Of a DNA stretch of 12,920 nt, positions 1 through 6,297 are shown piece by piece. The stretch covers positions 1,161 to 14,080 of the forward strand of contig DJFY01000045.1 of the NCBI GenBank assembly GCA_002431545.1, written 5' to 3'. Numbering within the stretch: position 1 is the first letter of the stretch; the number at the start of each line of letters is the position of its first letter. The stretch comes from Cellvibrionales bacterium UBA5860. GTDB lineage: Bacteria > Pseudomonadota > Gammaproteobacteria > Pseudomonadales > Porticoccaceae. Under the pieces are notes generated by a model. That model searched no databases. It saw only the letters and a program-made list of their open reading frames with translations, and was not told the DNA's origin. Both the position numbers and the translations under genes were made by a program.

Positions 1-993
1 CTCCTCTTCCTGTTCGACCAGTGTCGCAATCAGGCCCAGGTCGACGCCGAAACCGGTCGCCGGTCGCGCCCGGCCAAAAGCCTCCCCGACATGATCGTAA
101 CGCCCACCGTTACCCAACGCGATCACTGATTCCGGGGCATAGGCTGCAAACACCAGACCCGTGTGATAGTGGTAGCCGTGTAATTCCCCAAGGTCCAGAA
201 ATATCTCCACTTCGGGCACGCGCCGTGCCAATACCTGAATCAGGTTATCCAGTTCTTCAAGGGCTTTGAACACCGGTTGCGGCGCGCCTTGCAGCGCTTT
301 CGCGGCTCGCTCGAGAACGCCTTTGTCACCGGTCAGGGATGGCAGCGCCGCCAGCATGGCGCGCAGCTTGCCGTCGCCGATGTGTTTATCCAGCCAGGCC
401 GGCAGGGAGGCATCTTTTGCCTGCAACAACGCGCACAGTTTCCGACAGCCTTCGTCATCGAGGTTTGCCGCCAACTCCAACTCGCGATAAATGGCGACGT
501 GACCGAGGTCCAGGTGGATCTTGCCCAACCCTGCAAGACGCAGGGTTTCGACGAGTAGCGTGATTACTTCGATATCGGCCTCGAGACCTTCTTCGCCGAA
601 AAGCTCCACACCCAATTGAAACGGCGAGCGGGTCTCCAGAGCGGTCTTGGGGCGTGTGTAGAGAACGTGACCGGTATAACACAGACGGCTAGGCCCTTTG
701 CGATAGAGGCTATGGGCGTCCATACGCGCCACCTGAGGCGTGATATCCGCACGCACCCCCAGGGTTCTGCCAGAAAGTTGGTCGGTCACCTTAAAGGTCA
801 TTAAATCCAGATCGGCGCCAGACCCGCTAAGCAGGGATTCGGTGAATTCGGCAAGCGGCGGAATCACAAGGTCATAGCCCCAGAGATGGCACAGGTCGAG
901 CAGACGCCGCCGCAAGCGCTCTATTTTAATCGCCCGATTCGGCAGAATTTCCTCGATGCCCTCGGGCAACAACCAACGATCAGCTATGGTCAT
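1..993 (-). CDS. hisZ: ATP phosphoribosyltransferase regulatory subunit HisZ (3' end beyond window)
   Basis: HisZ is a catalytically inactive paralogue of histidyl-tRNA synthetase. It forms a complex with the short form of HisG and provides activity and histidine feedback control for the first step of histidine biosynthesis. The reading frame is open from an ATG at 993 to the window edge, giving 331 codons; the family is usually near 390 residues, so about 60 C-terminal residues lie outside. Visible class II synthetase-like signatures are SGRTLGVRADITPQVARM (about residues 74-91), HGYHYHTGLVF (about 272-282) and GNGGRYDHVGEAFG (about 294-307). The start is supported by a GAGG ribosome-binding site seven bases upstream and by the typical N-terminus with WLLPEGIEEILP. 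It lies downstream of a DUF2065 gene on the same strand; purA commonly follows in relatives but is not visible here. HisRS itself is unlikely because the N-terminus and the spacing of its motifs fit HisZ. Its presence implies a short-form HisG elsewhere in the genome. Confidence 0.93.
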   Translation of the reverse strand, partial: MTIADRWLLPEGIEEILPNRAIKIERLRRRLLDLCHLWGYDLVIPPLAEFTESLLSGSGADLDLMTFKVTDQLSGRTLGVRADITPQVARMDAHSLYRKGPSRLCYTGHVLYTRPKTALETRSPFQLGVELFGEEGLEADIEVITLLVETLRLAGLGKIHLDLGHVAIYRELELAANLDDEGCRKLCALLQAKDASLPAWLDKHIGDGKLRAMLAALPSLTGDKGVLERAAKALQGAPQPVFKALEELDNLIQVLARRVPEVEIFLDLGELHGYHYHTGLVFAAYAPESVIALGNGGRYDHVGEAFGRARPATGFGVDLGLIATLVEQEEE

Positions 994-1008
994 GGCTAGA
1001 CCTCGTCC

Positions 1009-1029
1009 AAAAACAACGCGGTTCGCGTT
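1009..1029 (-). terminator. Hairpin plus T-tract in the hisZ leader (terminator or attenuator candidate)
   Basis: Read on the minus strand, AACGCG, a three-base loop AAC and CGCGTT are followed by GTTTTT. The stem is a perfect 6 bp and the tract ends only 15 bases before the hisZ ATG. A second small hairpin lies just upstream (plus-strand arms 1032-1039 and 1045-1051, with one bulged base). The shape is that of a short intrinsic terminator, but no room remains for a promoter between it and hisZ. It would therefore act as a leaky terminator or attenuator, or be a chance structure. Confidence 0.35.
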
Positions 1030-1107
1030 TCAAAGCGGTAATCAACCGTTTCACTCAAATTCGATAGGCGCGACCGCAACCCGTGCCTGCGCGCGTGGCG
1101 CCAAGTA

Positions 1108-1293
1108 CTACCGCACCAGGTAAAGCAAACCGGCACCCAGCAACATCATAACGAAACCGGTCAGCCGTATGGTGCGCTCGTCCGCATCGGCCAGCGTCAA
1201 AATCAGATTGCGCCAACGTCCTGGAGCCAAAAAAGGCAACATGCCCTCGATAACCAGCACCAGACACAATGCGGCTAGTAAATCCTGTCCCAC
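1108..1293 (-). CDS. DUF2065 (YjeT-type) small inner-membrane protein
   Basis: This is a 61-residue protein of the DUF2065 family, related to E. coli YjeT, which sits at the same place after hflC. The function is unknown. Two hydrophobic segments are visible: residues about 3-19 (LLAALCLVLVIEGMLPFL) and about 44-60 (GFVMMLLGAGLLYLV). They are joined by a short polar loop containing APGRWRNLI, which matches the family pattern of two membrane helices with an early conserved EG. I chose a GTG start at 1293 because it gives the family length of about 60-65 residues. A longer in-frame ATG at 1401 would add 36 non-family residues and would have to be translated through a strong terminator hairpin. 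The ribosome-binding site is poor (GGGG three bases before the start). In this window it lies between hflC and hisZ and is probably separated from hflC by the terminator at 1364-1386. Confidence 0.75.
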   Translation of the reverse strand: MGQDLLAALCLVLVIEGMLPFLAPGRWRNLILTLADADERTIRLTGFVMMLLGAGLLYLVR

Positions 1294-1363
1294 ACTATCC
1301 CCACTAGGTGATCCCGACTCGGTGTCGCCTTGTCCGGGTAATGGCGGCGATAAAATCAACCAT

Positions 1364-1386
1364 AAAAAAACCGGGTTGCCCCGGTT
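1364..1386 (-). terminator. Rho-independent terminator downstream of hflC
   Basis: On the minus strand AACCGGG, loop GCAA and CCCGGTT are followed directly by a run of Ts (plus-strand A-run 1364-1370; arms 1369-1375 and 1380-1386). A perfect 7-bp GC-rich stem with a GNRA-type tetraloop and a T-tract is a textbook intrinsic terminator. It lies 85 bases past the hflC stop codon and probably ends the long nnr-to-hflC transcription unit. Confidence 0.8.
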
Positions 1387-1391
1387 GTCGA

Positions 1392-1400
1392 ATTGTAGCA
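1392..1400 (-). promoter_or_regulatory. Extended -10 promoter candidate upstream of DUF2065
   Basis: The minus strand reads TGCTACAAT, an extended -10 element (TGn plus TACAAT, five of six consensus bases). No good -35 hexamer sits 16-18 bases upstream; that position is instead occupied by the inverted repeat at 1407-1426. A start about seven bases downstream would place the new transcript directly into the terminator hairpin at 1364-1386. It may be a regulated promoter for DUF2065 and hisZ, or a chance match. Confidence 0.35.
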
Positions 1401-1406
1401 CCGCGC

Positions 1407-1426
1407 AAAGTCACAAGTGTGACTTT
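1407..1426. repeat. Perfect inverted repeat, operator-like or hairpin
   Basis: The arms AAAGTCAC (1407-1414) and GTGACTTT (1419-1426) are perfect 8-bp inverted repeats around a four-base centre. The plus-strand copy is followed by two more Ts, so it would also look like a weak terminator in the plus direction, but no plus-strand gene ends here. On the minus strand its centre falls about 20 bases upstream of the TACAAT hexamer, overlapping where a -35 element would be. This placement suits a transcription-factor operator. No specific regulator is assigned. Confidence 0.6.
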
Positions 1427-1470
1427 TTAAACGACATCGAAAGGCGATACCGCGGGTAGCTCACCCCCGG

Positions 1471-2349
1471 CTACTGTTCCGCGCCCTCTTTGTTTTTCAG
1501 GTAGCTGAAAAACTCGCTATCCGGTTGCACGATCAGAATATCGCTGCGATCGGAAAATGCCTTGCGATAAGCAGAGAGACTGCGCGAAAAAGCGTAGAAC
1601 TCGGGATTTTTCTCGTAGGCGTTGGCATAGATCGAGGCTGCTTCGGCATCGCCCTCACCGCGGATATCCTCCGCTTCCCGGTAGGCATTAGCGGCGATAA
1701 TCGTGCCCTGCCGGTCGGCATCGGCTCGAATTTTCTCCGCGGACTCCAAACCCTCAGAACGCAGCTCGCGCGCTTCTTTTTCACGCTCGGCCTTCATTCT
1801 TCGAAATACCGGCTCGCTCACCTCCTGAGGCAGGTCGATGCGTTTCACCCGAACATCAATGACTTCGACACCCAGCGATTCCTGCACGGTTGCGTTCAAT
1901 ACCTCCTTGATGTGGGCCATCAATTGATCGCGCTCGCCCGACACGGCTTCGTGCAGGGTTCGTGTACCGAACTGGTTACGCAGGCCATCGTTGACCCGAT
2001 TAGCGAGCCTGTTGTGCGCCACGCTCTCGTCGCCACCGGTAGCTTTGTAATAGGTTTCCACATCCTTTATACGCCATTTGGCAAAAGCATCGACAATCAG
2101 TCTTTTCTTTTGCACCGTGAGAAAACTCGCCGGCTCGGCGTCAAGGGTCAGCACTCGGGCATCGAATTTGCGCACGTTATCCGCAAAGGGAAATTTCCAG
2201 TGAAGTCCCGGTGAGACATCGGGCGCGACAATGCGCCCGAAACGCAATTTGACGGCTTTTTCGGTCTCTTTGACGACGTAGAGGCTGGAGTTTGCCAGCG
2301 CGACCAGTACCGCTATGACCACCAGTATCGTTGTTGTCCGTGGATTCAT
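1471..2349 (-). CDS. hflC: FtsH protease modulator HflC
   Basis: HflC is an SPFH/band-7 (prohibitin-like) inner-membrane protein. With HflK it forms a large periplasm-facing assembly around the FtsH AAA protease and limits its activity on membrane proteins and factors such as lambda CII. The 292-residue product matches the family length. One N-terminal membrane segment covers about residues 6-25, followed at once by the band-7 start VVKETEKAVKLRFGRI. A long charged helical region, rich in Glu, Arg and Ala (ERDQ, KAEREKEARELR, IRADADRQGT), covers about 185-245 and is the expected coiled coil. The end, FFSYLKNKEGAEQ, is typical. The ATG overlaps the hflK stop by one base (TAATG), and GGAGG lies seven bases upstream within hflK, so the two are translationally coupled at what should be near equal levels. 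A strong terminator lies downstream. Confidence 0.97.
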   Translation of the reverse strand: MNPRTTTILVVIAVLVALANSSLYVVKETEKAVKLRFGRIVAPDVSPGLHWKFPFADNVRKFDARVLTLDAEPASFLTVQKKRLIVDAFAKWRIKDVETYYKATGGDESVAHNRLANRVNDGLRNQFGTRTLHEAVSGERDQLMAHIKEVLNATVQESLGVEVIDVRVKRIDLPQEVSEPVFRRMKAEREKEARELRSEGLESAEKIRADADRQGTIIAANAYREAEDIRGEGDAEAASIYANAYEKNPEFYAFSRSLSAYRKAFSDRSDILIVQPDSEFFSYLKNKEGAEQ

Positions 2350-3476
2350 TACCTTGCCTCCCGACGCAGTGAAGACCCGGATTGCCGGCGCAGTTTTTCG
2401 ATGACTTCGTCGGCAATAATGCTGATGTCGCTAGTACTCAGGGATTTATTGTTGCCAATTTTGCTGGCGGGGGCGCGCTGAACGATCTTGTCCAGCGGCA
2501 GGTAGAGCAAATTATTACCGCTTTCGACATCGACCATGACTTTGGACGTGTTTTCCAGCACCTCGCTGATGGCGTCAATATAGAGACGCTGGCGCGTCAC
2601 TTCGGGAGCCTTGTCGAATTCGGACAGGATTTGCTCGAATCTCCTGGCGTCACCTTCCGCTTCGGCCACCACTCGTGCTTTGTAAGCATTGGCTTCTTCC
2701 AGCTGTCGCTGGGCGCGGCCCCGGGCCTCGGGGATAATGCCGTTTGAATAAGCCTGTGCTTCGTTGATCAATCGTTCTTTGTCCTCGCGCGCCTTGATAA
2801 CATCATCGTAGGCAGCCTTCACCGCAGAGGGCGGCTTGCCTTCGAGAATATTCACCTTAACGACATTGATTCCGGTGCCGTAATTGTCGAGATAGGTTTG
2901 CAACCGGGTTTGCACATCGACACTGAGCTGTTCTCGCCCGGTAGACAGCACGTCGTCGAGTTTCATACTGCCAACAGCATGGCGTAAAGCACTATCAGTG
3001 GCCTGACGGAGGCTTGACTCGGGGCTTTTTACCGCCAGCACGAAATCCCTGACATTTTTGATGTTGTAGTGAACGGTGAGCGGCAACTCGACAATATTCT
3101 CGTCCTCGGTCAGCATCTGCCCACGCGACTGATACTGCCTTTCCTCGGTAACATTTTCTTTCTGCACGGTATCGATCAACGGCGGGTTCCAGTGCAAACC
3201 GTCACCGACAATACCGTAACTCTCGTCGAAAACACCGAATCTCAGTACCACTGCCTTTTCCTTGGCATCGACCTGATATATTCCGAGGAGGAACCAGACC
3301 GCGGCCGCGACGATAAGAACGCCCAACAGCAATCCTGAACCCTTGCCCTCGCCACCACCAAAAAAGCGGCCAAATTTGTCGCTGTATTTTTTTAGCATTG
3401 CGTCGAGGTCCGGGGGGTTTGCGCCGCTGCCGCCACCCCAGGGATCCTTACCGCCGCCGGGTTCATTCCACGCCAT
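2349..3476 (-). CDS. hflK: FtsH protease modulator HflK
   Basis: HflK is the SPFH/band-7 partner of HflC in the FtsH-HflKC complex of the inner membrane. The 375-residue product begins with a Gly/Pro-rich cytoplasmic tail (MAWNEPGGGKDPWGGG), typical of HflK and absent from HflC. A single membrane helix follows at about 48-67 (LLLGVLIVAAAVWFLLGIY), then the band-7 domain starting QVDAKEKAVVLRFG, and a long Ala/Glu/Arg helical stretch at about 225-290 (EARGRAQRQLEEANAYKARV). The polar C-terminal tail ends in SSLRREAR. The start is well supported: GGGGAG lies five bases before the ATG. It is separated from hflX by 47 bases that hold a possible internal promoter, and it overlaps hflC by one base. 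Confidence 0.97.
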   Translation of the reverse strand: MAWNEPGGGKDPWGGGSGANPPDLDAMLKKYSDKFGRFFGGGEGKGSGLLLGVLIVAAAVWFLLGIYQVDAKEKAVVLRFGVFDESYGIVGDGLHWNPPLIDTVQKENVTEERQYQSRGQMLTEDENIVELPLTVHYNIKNVRDFVLAVKSPESSLRQATDSALRHAVGSMKLDDVLSTGREQLSVDVQTRLQTYLDNYGTGINVVKVNILEGKPPSAVKAAYDDVIKAREDKERLINEAQAYSNGIIPEARGRAQRQLEEANAYKARVVAEAEGDARRFEQILSEFDKAPEVTRQRLYIDAISEVLENTSKVMVDVESGNNLLYLPLDKIVQRAPASKIGNNKSLSTSDISIIADEVIEKLRRQSGSSLRREAR

Positions 3477-3505
3477 AGATGACTCCCCTTCGTTTAAGGT
3501 CGGCG

Positions 3506-3534
3506 ATTCTAGCAGGCCGGTGATTAAAAATTAA
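3506..3534 (-). promoter_or_regulatory. Candidate internal promoter for hflK-hflC
   Basis: On the minus strand TTAATT, a 17-base spacer and TAGAAT are present, and the -10 hexamer is preceded by TGC, making it an extended -10 (TGCTAGAAT). The -10 hexamer matches consensus at five of six positions; the -35 is weak. The -35 overlaps the end of hflX. It would give hflK and hflC a start independent of hfq-hflX, with a leader of about 25 bases carrying the strong GGGGAG site. Confidence 0.4.
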
Positions 3535-4867
3535 CTGATCCCAGGGCTTCGGGATCGGCGACTTTCGTCGCCTCTTCGGTTTCGTACACGACTTTCCCAC
3601 TGTTCAACCCTTCGATCTTCAGTAAACGCTGCCACGTAGACCGGCTGGTGCGTATATCAACTATAGTCGAACCATCGTTTTGCCGGTGTTCCGCAAGCAC
3701 CGCCTGCGCCGCGTACAGCCGGGCACGCAAACGACCTTCACTGGCTGGTATATGACAACTGGCGCGGATCTGATCCGAGGCCAGCAAATCTCCGACAGCG
3801 TCGGATAACACATCCAGGCCCACCGCGTTTTGCGCTGAAATCCACACCGCCCGGGGACGACCGGCCGCGTCGTATTCGACACGCGGGTCACTATCTTCGA
3901 GCAGGTCTATTTTGTTATAGACGCTCAATCGAGGAATATCTGCCGCGCCGATCTCCGCCAGCACGGACTCGACCCGCTCGATATTTTCCATCATCTCGGA
4001 ACTGCTGGCATCGATCACATGCAGCAGGAGTGTCGCGTTGGCGGCTTCTTCGAGTGTCGCGCGAAAGGCCTCGACCAGTTTGTGCGGCAGGTGGCTGATA
4101 AAGCCGACAGTATCTGCGACCACCGTATTACCCGCATGAGGCAGGTTTACTGCCCGCATAGTGGGATCGAGGGTGGCGAAGAGCTTATCGGCTGCATATA
4201 CGTTGGCATTCGTCAGCCGGTTAAACAGTGTTGATTTGCCGGCATTGGTGTAGCCCACCAGCGATACTGTCGCGACGTCGGAGCGACGCCGGGAGCGGCG
4301 CCCCTGATCCCGTTGCCGCCGCACCTTTTCCAAGCGACGATGAAGTGATGCAATGCGCCCGCGAATCAATCGGCGGTCCATCTCCAACTGGGTTTCACCG
4401 GGACCGCGCAGACCAATACCGCCCTTCTGCCGCTCGAGGTGCGTCCAGCCACGTACCAGACGCGTGCTCAGGTACTCGAGTTGGGCCAGTTCAACCTGCA
4501 GCTTGCCTTCGTGGGTTTGCGCGCGCTGAGCGAATATATCGAGTATCAAACCGGTGCGATCTAGGACGCGGCAACACAGTTCGTGTTCGATGTTTCTTTC
4601 CTGACTCGGACTGATATCGTGGTTAAAAATCACCAGTTGGGCACCGGTATCCGCGATGGCAGCGCCGATTTCAGCGAGCTTACCCGAACCAACAAAATAT
4701 TTGGCATGTGGCGCTGAGCGCCGACCAGTGATCTCCGCTACCGGATCACCACCAGCCGACAGCACCAGTTCCTCGAACTCACGCGGGTTTTCGGGTTCCG
4801 CTTCGCTGTCAAAATTCAGACTTACCAGAACGGCCAGTTCGCCGGAAGCGGGACGATCAAAAAACAA
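3524..4867 (-). CDS. hflX: Ribosome-associated GTPase HflX
   Basis: HflX is a TRAFAC-class GTPase that binds the 50S subunit and splits stalled or heat-damaged 70S ribosomes. The 447-residue product has the HflX N-terminal domain (VGSGKLAEI at about 59-67; IFNHDISPSQERN at about 80-92) and the family signature GIGLRGPGETQLEMDRR (about 150-166). A basic linker with RRSRRRSD precedes the GTPase domain. G1 is GYTNAGKS (205-212), G3 DTVG (252-255), G4 NKID (318-321) and G5 SAQ (344-346), so all nucleotide-binding motifs are intact. The start is a TTG directly after the hfq TGA (TGATTG, zero-base gap). It is chosen because GGAGG lies five bases upstream and the N-terminus (FFDRPASGELAVLV) resembles that of E. 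coli HflX. No ATG lies nearby. The arrangement implies tight coupling to hfq translation. Confidence 0.97.
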   Translation of the reverse strand: MFFDRPASGELAVLVSLNFDSEAEPENPREFEELVLSAGGDPVAEITGRRSAPHAKYFVGSGKLAEIGAAIADTGAQLVIFNHDISPSQERNIEHELCCRVLDRTGLILDIFAQRAQTHEGKLQVELAQLEYLSTRLVRGWTHLERQKGGIGLRGPGETQLEMDRRLIRGRIASLHRRLEKVRRQRDQGRRSRRRSDVATVSLVGYTNAGKSTLFNRLTNANVYAADKLFATLDPTMRAVNLPHAGNTVVADTVGFISHLPHKLVEAFRATLEEAANATLLLHVIDASSSEMMENIERVESVLAEIGAADIPRLSVYNKIDLLEDSDPRVEYDAAGRPRAVWISAQNAVGLDVLSDAVGDLLASDQIRASCHIPASEGRLRARLYAAQAVLAEHRQNDGSTIVDIRTSRSTWQRLLKIEGLNSGKVVYETEEATKVADPEALGSVNF

Positions 4868-5131
4868 TCAGACCTCCGGGCCGTCGGTATCGGATTCGCT
4901 ACCGGCAGGTGCGGCCATGGGTAATTTTACCGGCCGCGAGGGCACGACCGTCGAAATCGCGTGCTTGTATACCATCTGGCTGACAGTGTTTTTCAATAAC
5001 ACGACAAACTGATCAAAGGATTCGACCTGGCCCTGAAGCTTGATACCGTTGACCAGAAAAATAGATACAGGAATGCGTTCCTTCCGTAAAACGTTCAGAA
5101 AAGGGTCCTGTAAATTATGCCCTTTTGACAT
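4868..5131 (-). CDS. hfq: RNA chaperone Hfq
   Basis: Hfq is the hexameric Sm-like RNA chaperone that pairs small RNAs with mRNAs. The 87-residue product contains the full Sm fold. Residues visible at E. coli numbering include Q8, D9, R16, K17, R19, Q41, F42, Y55, K56 and H57, with the Sm2 signature YKHAISTVVPSRPV at 55-68. The proximal (K56/H57) and rim (R16/K17/R19) RNA sites are therefore kept. Position 25, usually Tyr on the distal face, is Phe here. The C-terminal tail is short and acidic (GSESDTDGPEV), about 15 residues shorter than in E. coli. GGAG lies six bases before the ATG. The gene is downstream of miaA, as is usual, across a 128-base leader with two inverted repeats. Its stop codon abuts the hflX start, and its last codons carry the hflX ribosome-binding site. 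Confidence 0.98.
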   Translation of the reverse strand: MSKGHNLQDPFLNVLRKERIPVSIFLVNGIKLQGQVESFDQFVVLLKNTVSQMVYKHAISTVVPSRPVKLPMAAPAGSESDTDGPEV

Positions 5132-5163
5132 TATTCTCTCCGTTTATGTTTGTTTGAGAGTCC

Positions 5164-5188
5164 GACTCATCTAGATAACAGATGACTC
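5164..5188. repeat. Imperfect inverted repeat in the hfq leader
   Basis: Nine-base arms (plus strand 5164-5172, GACTCATCT; 5180-5188, AGATGACTC) pair with one mismatch around the seven-base loop AGATAAC. In hfq mRNA this hairpin would sit about 33-57 bases before the ATG. There is no T-tract, so it is not a terminator. Hfq represses its own mRNA through the leader in E. coli, so a role in autoregulation is possible but not shown. Confidence 0.5.
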
Positions 5189-5202
5189 ATTACATATGAT
5201 GA

Positions 5203-5238
5203 CAGCCGGTACTGCGTCGGGATACAGGCCGACGGCTG
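5203..5238. repeat. Nested inverted repeat between miaA and hfq
   Basis: An inner perfect stem CGTCGG (5215-5220) / CCGACG (5229-5234) has an eight-base loop. Outer arms CAGC (5203-5206) and GCTG (5235-5238) extend it across an eight-base one-sided bulge. It begins about 20 bases past the miaA stop codon. No T-run follows on either strand, so it is not an intrinsic terminator. It could stabilise the 3' end of a processed miaA transcript or belong to an hfq promoter or leader. I saw no convincing -35/-10 pair in this gap. Confidence 0.4.
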
Positions 5239-5259
5239 GCAGCAATACGACGTATCATA

Positions 5260-6282
5260 CTATTCGCACTGTTTCTTGTATATGGCACCCTTTCTCAGAA
5301 TCTTCAATGCCTTAGATGCCATTTGTTGTACGGAAAGTGAGTCCGGCTCGATACAGTACAGCGCCTCATCGGGCGTACCCTTCGAATGAGACGTCGCCGG
5401 CATCGACCAGTTCCGCAGCCAGGTTAACTGGCGTTTGGCCAGTTGGCGCGTGGCAGCTACGGCGTCGGTCACCATATCCTGGTAGCTCAATACCCCATCG
5501 AGGTGTTGCCAGACCTGGCGGTAGCCGACAGCACGCATCGAAGGCAATGTCGTCGACAGGTCGCTACGCCCACGCAACTGCGCGACCTCCTCGAGCAAAC
5601 CCCTGGTGAGCATGCCCTCAAAACGCGTTGCTATGCGCGCATGGAGGCGATCTCGCTGTGCCGGTACCAGAGCGATCTGGTAGAGATCATAGTCTCTGCC
5701 GATGGGCGGTGTGCCGGCCTCCCCGCGCTGGTGTCGGGCAAGCCACACCGAGAGCGGTTTACCGGTAATACGCATTACTTCAAGCGCCCTGGCAATCCTC
5801 TGTGAATGATTGGGATGCAGGCGCGCAGCAGTCTCCGGATCCTTTTCCGCGAGCAGGGCATGCATGTGGGGCCAGCCCTGCTGTTCGGCCTGTTTTTCGA
5901 TATCGGCGCGGATCGCCTTATCCCCAGGGGGCAGATCGGCCAGACCCTGCAGCAGCGCGCGAAAATAAAGCATAGTGCCTCCCGCAAGCAGCGGAATACG
6001 CCCGTTAGCACTGATCTCGGCCATGGCTTGCCGCGCATCGGAGACAAATTCAGCAACTGAATAGGGTTCACCTGGATCGCGGATATCGATCAGCCTGTGC
6101 GGCGCATGCTGCAGAGTCTCCCGGTCGGGCTTGGCGGTACCGATGTCCATATGCCGGTAAACCTGGGATGCATCGACGCTGATGATTTCCACCGCCAGAT
6201 GTTCGCGCAGCGCCACCGCCAGGTCGGTTTTACCCGACGCTGTCGGGCCCATTAGAAATATTGCCGGCGGTCGAGCCGTCAT
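5260..6282 (-). CDS. miaA: tRNA dimethylallyltransferase MiaA
   Basis: MiaA transfers a dimethylallyl group from DMAPP to N6 of A37 in tRNAs reading UNN codons, the first step towards ms2i6A. The product has 340 residues, against about 316 in E. coli; the extra length is a C-terminal tail ending KGAIYKKQCE. The P-loop GPTASGKT is at 12-19, followed by the substrate segment VDASQVYRHMDIGTAKP at 36-52, GGTMLYFRALLQGL at about 101-114 and the tRNA-binding segment with MRAVGYRQVWQHL and TRQLAKRQLTWLRNW. The catalytic-loop order is D-A-S-Q, where relatives usually have D-S-A-L or D-S-x-Q, a small deviation. The start ATG at 6282 gives the standard short lead before the P-loop, although no clear ribosome-binding site precedes it. 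It starts 15 bases after mutL, so coupling to mutL is likely. Confidence 0.97.
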   Translation of the reverse strand: MTARPPAIFLMGPTASGKTDLAVALREHLAVEIISVDASQVYRHMDIGTAKPDRETLQHAPHRLIDIRDPGEPYSVAEFVSDARQAMAEISANGRIPLLAGGTMLYFRALLQGLADLPPGDKAIRADIEKQAEQQGWPHMHALLAEKDPETAARLHPNHSQRIARALEVMRITGKPLSVWLARHQRGEAGTPPIGRDYDLYQIALVPAQRDRLHARIATRFEGMLTRGLLEEVAQLRGRSDLSTTLPSMRAVGYRQVWQHLDGVLSYQDMVTDAVAATRQLAKRQLTWLRNWSMPATSHSKGTPDEALYCIEPDSLSVQQMASKALKILRKGAIYKKQCE

Positions 6283-6297
6283 CGTGGGGCAGGCGCG

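Noticed and set aside
1108..1401. Longer 97-residue version of the DUF2065 protein starting at ATG 1401
   Set aside because: The extra N-terminal residues do not look like the family and would be encoded across a strong intrinsic terminator.
1407..1428. CRP-type binding site
   Set aside because: The half-sites are in the opposite order (TCACA then TGTGA, with little spacing) to the CRP consensus TGTGA-N6-TCACA.
1407..1428. Plus-strand intrinsic terminator
   Set aside because: The shape fits (stem then TTTTT), but no plus-strand gene lies upstream.
1525..2214. Open plus-strand frame of 229 codons antisense to hflC
   Set aside because: It mirrors the hflC frame and shows no family resemblance; hflC on the other strand is unambiguous.
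5203..5238. Terminator between miaA and hfq
   Set aside because: Stem is present but no T-tract follows on the minus strand, so intrinsic termination is not supported.
6151..6180. Loss of function in MiaA from the D-A-S-Q order at 37-40
   Set aside because: The Asp is kept and the rest of the protein is intact; a Ser/Ala swap at one step is not enough to claim inactivity.
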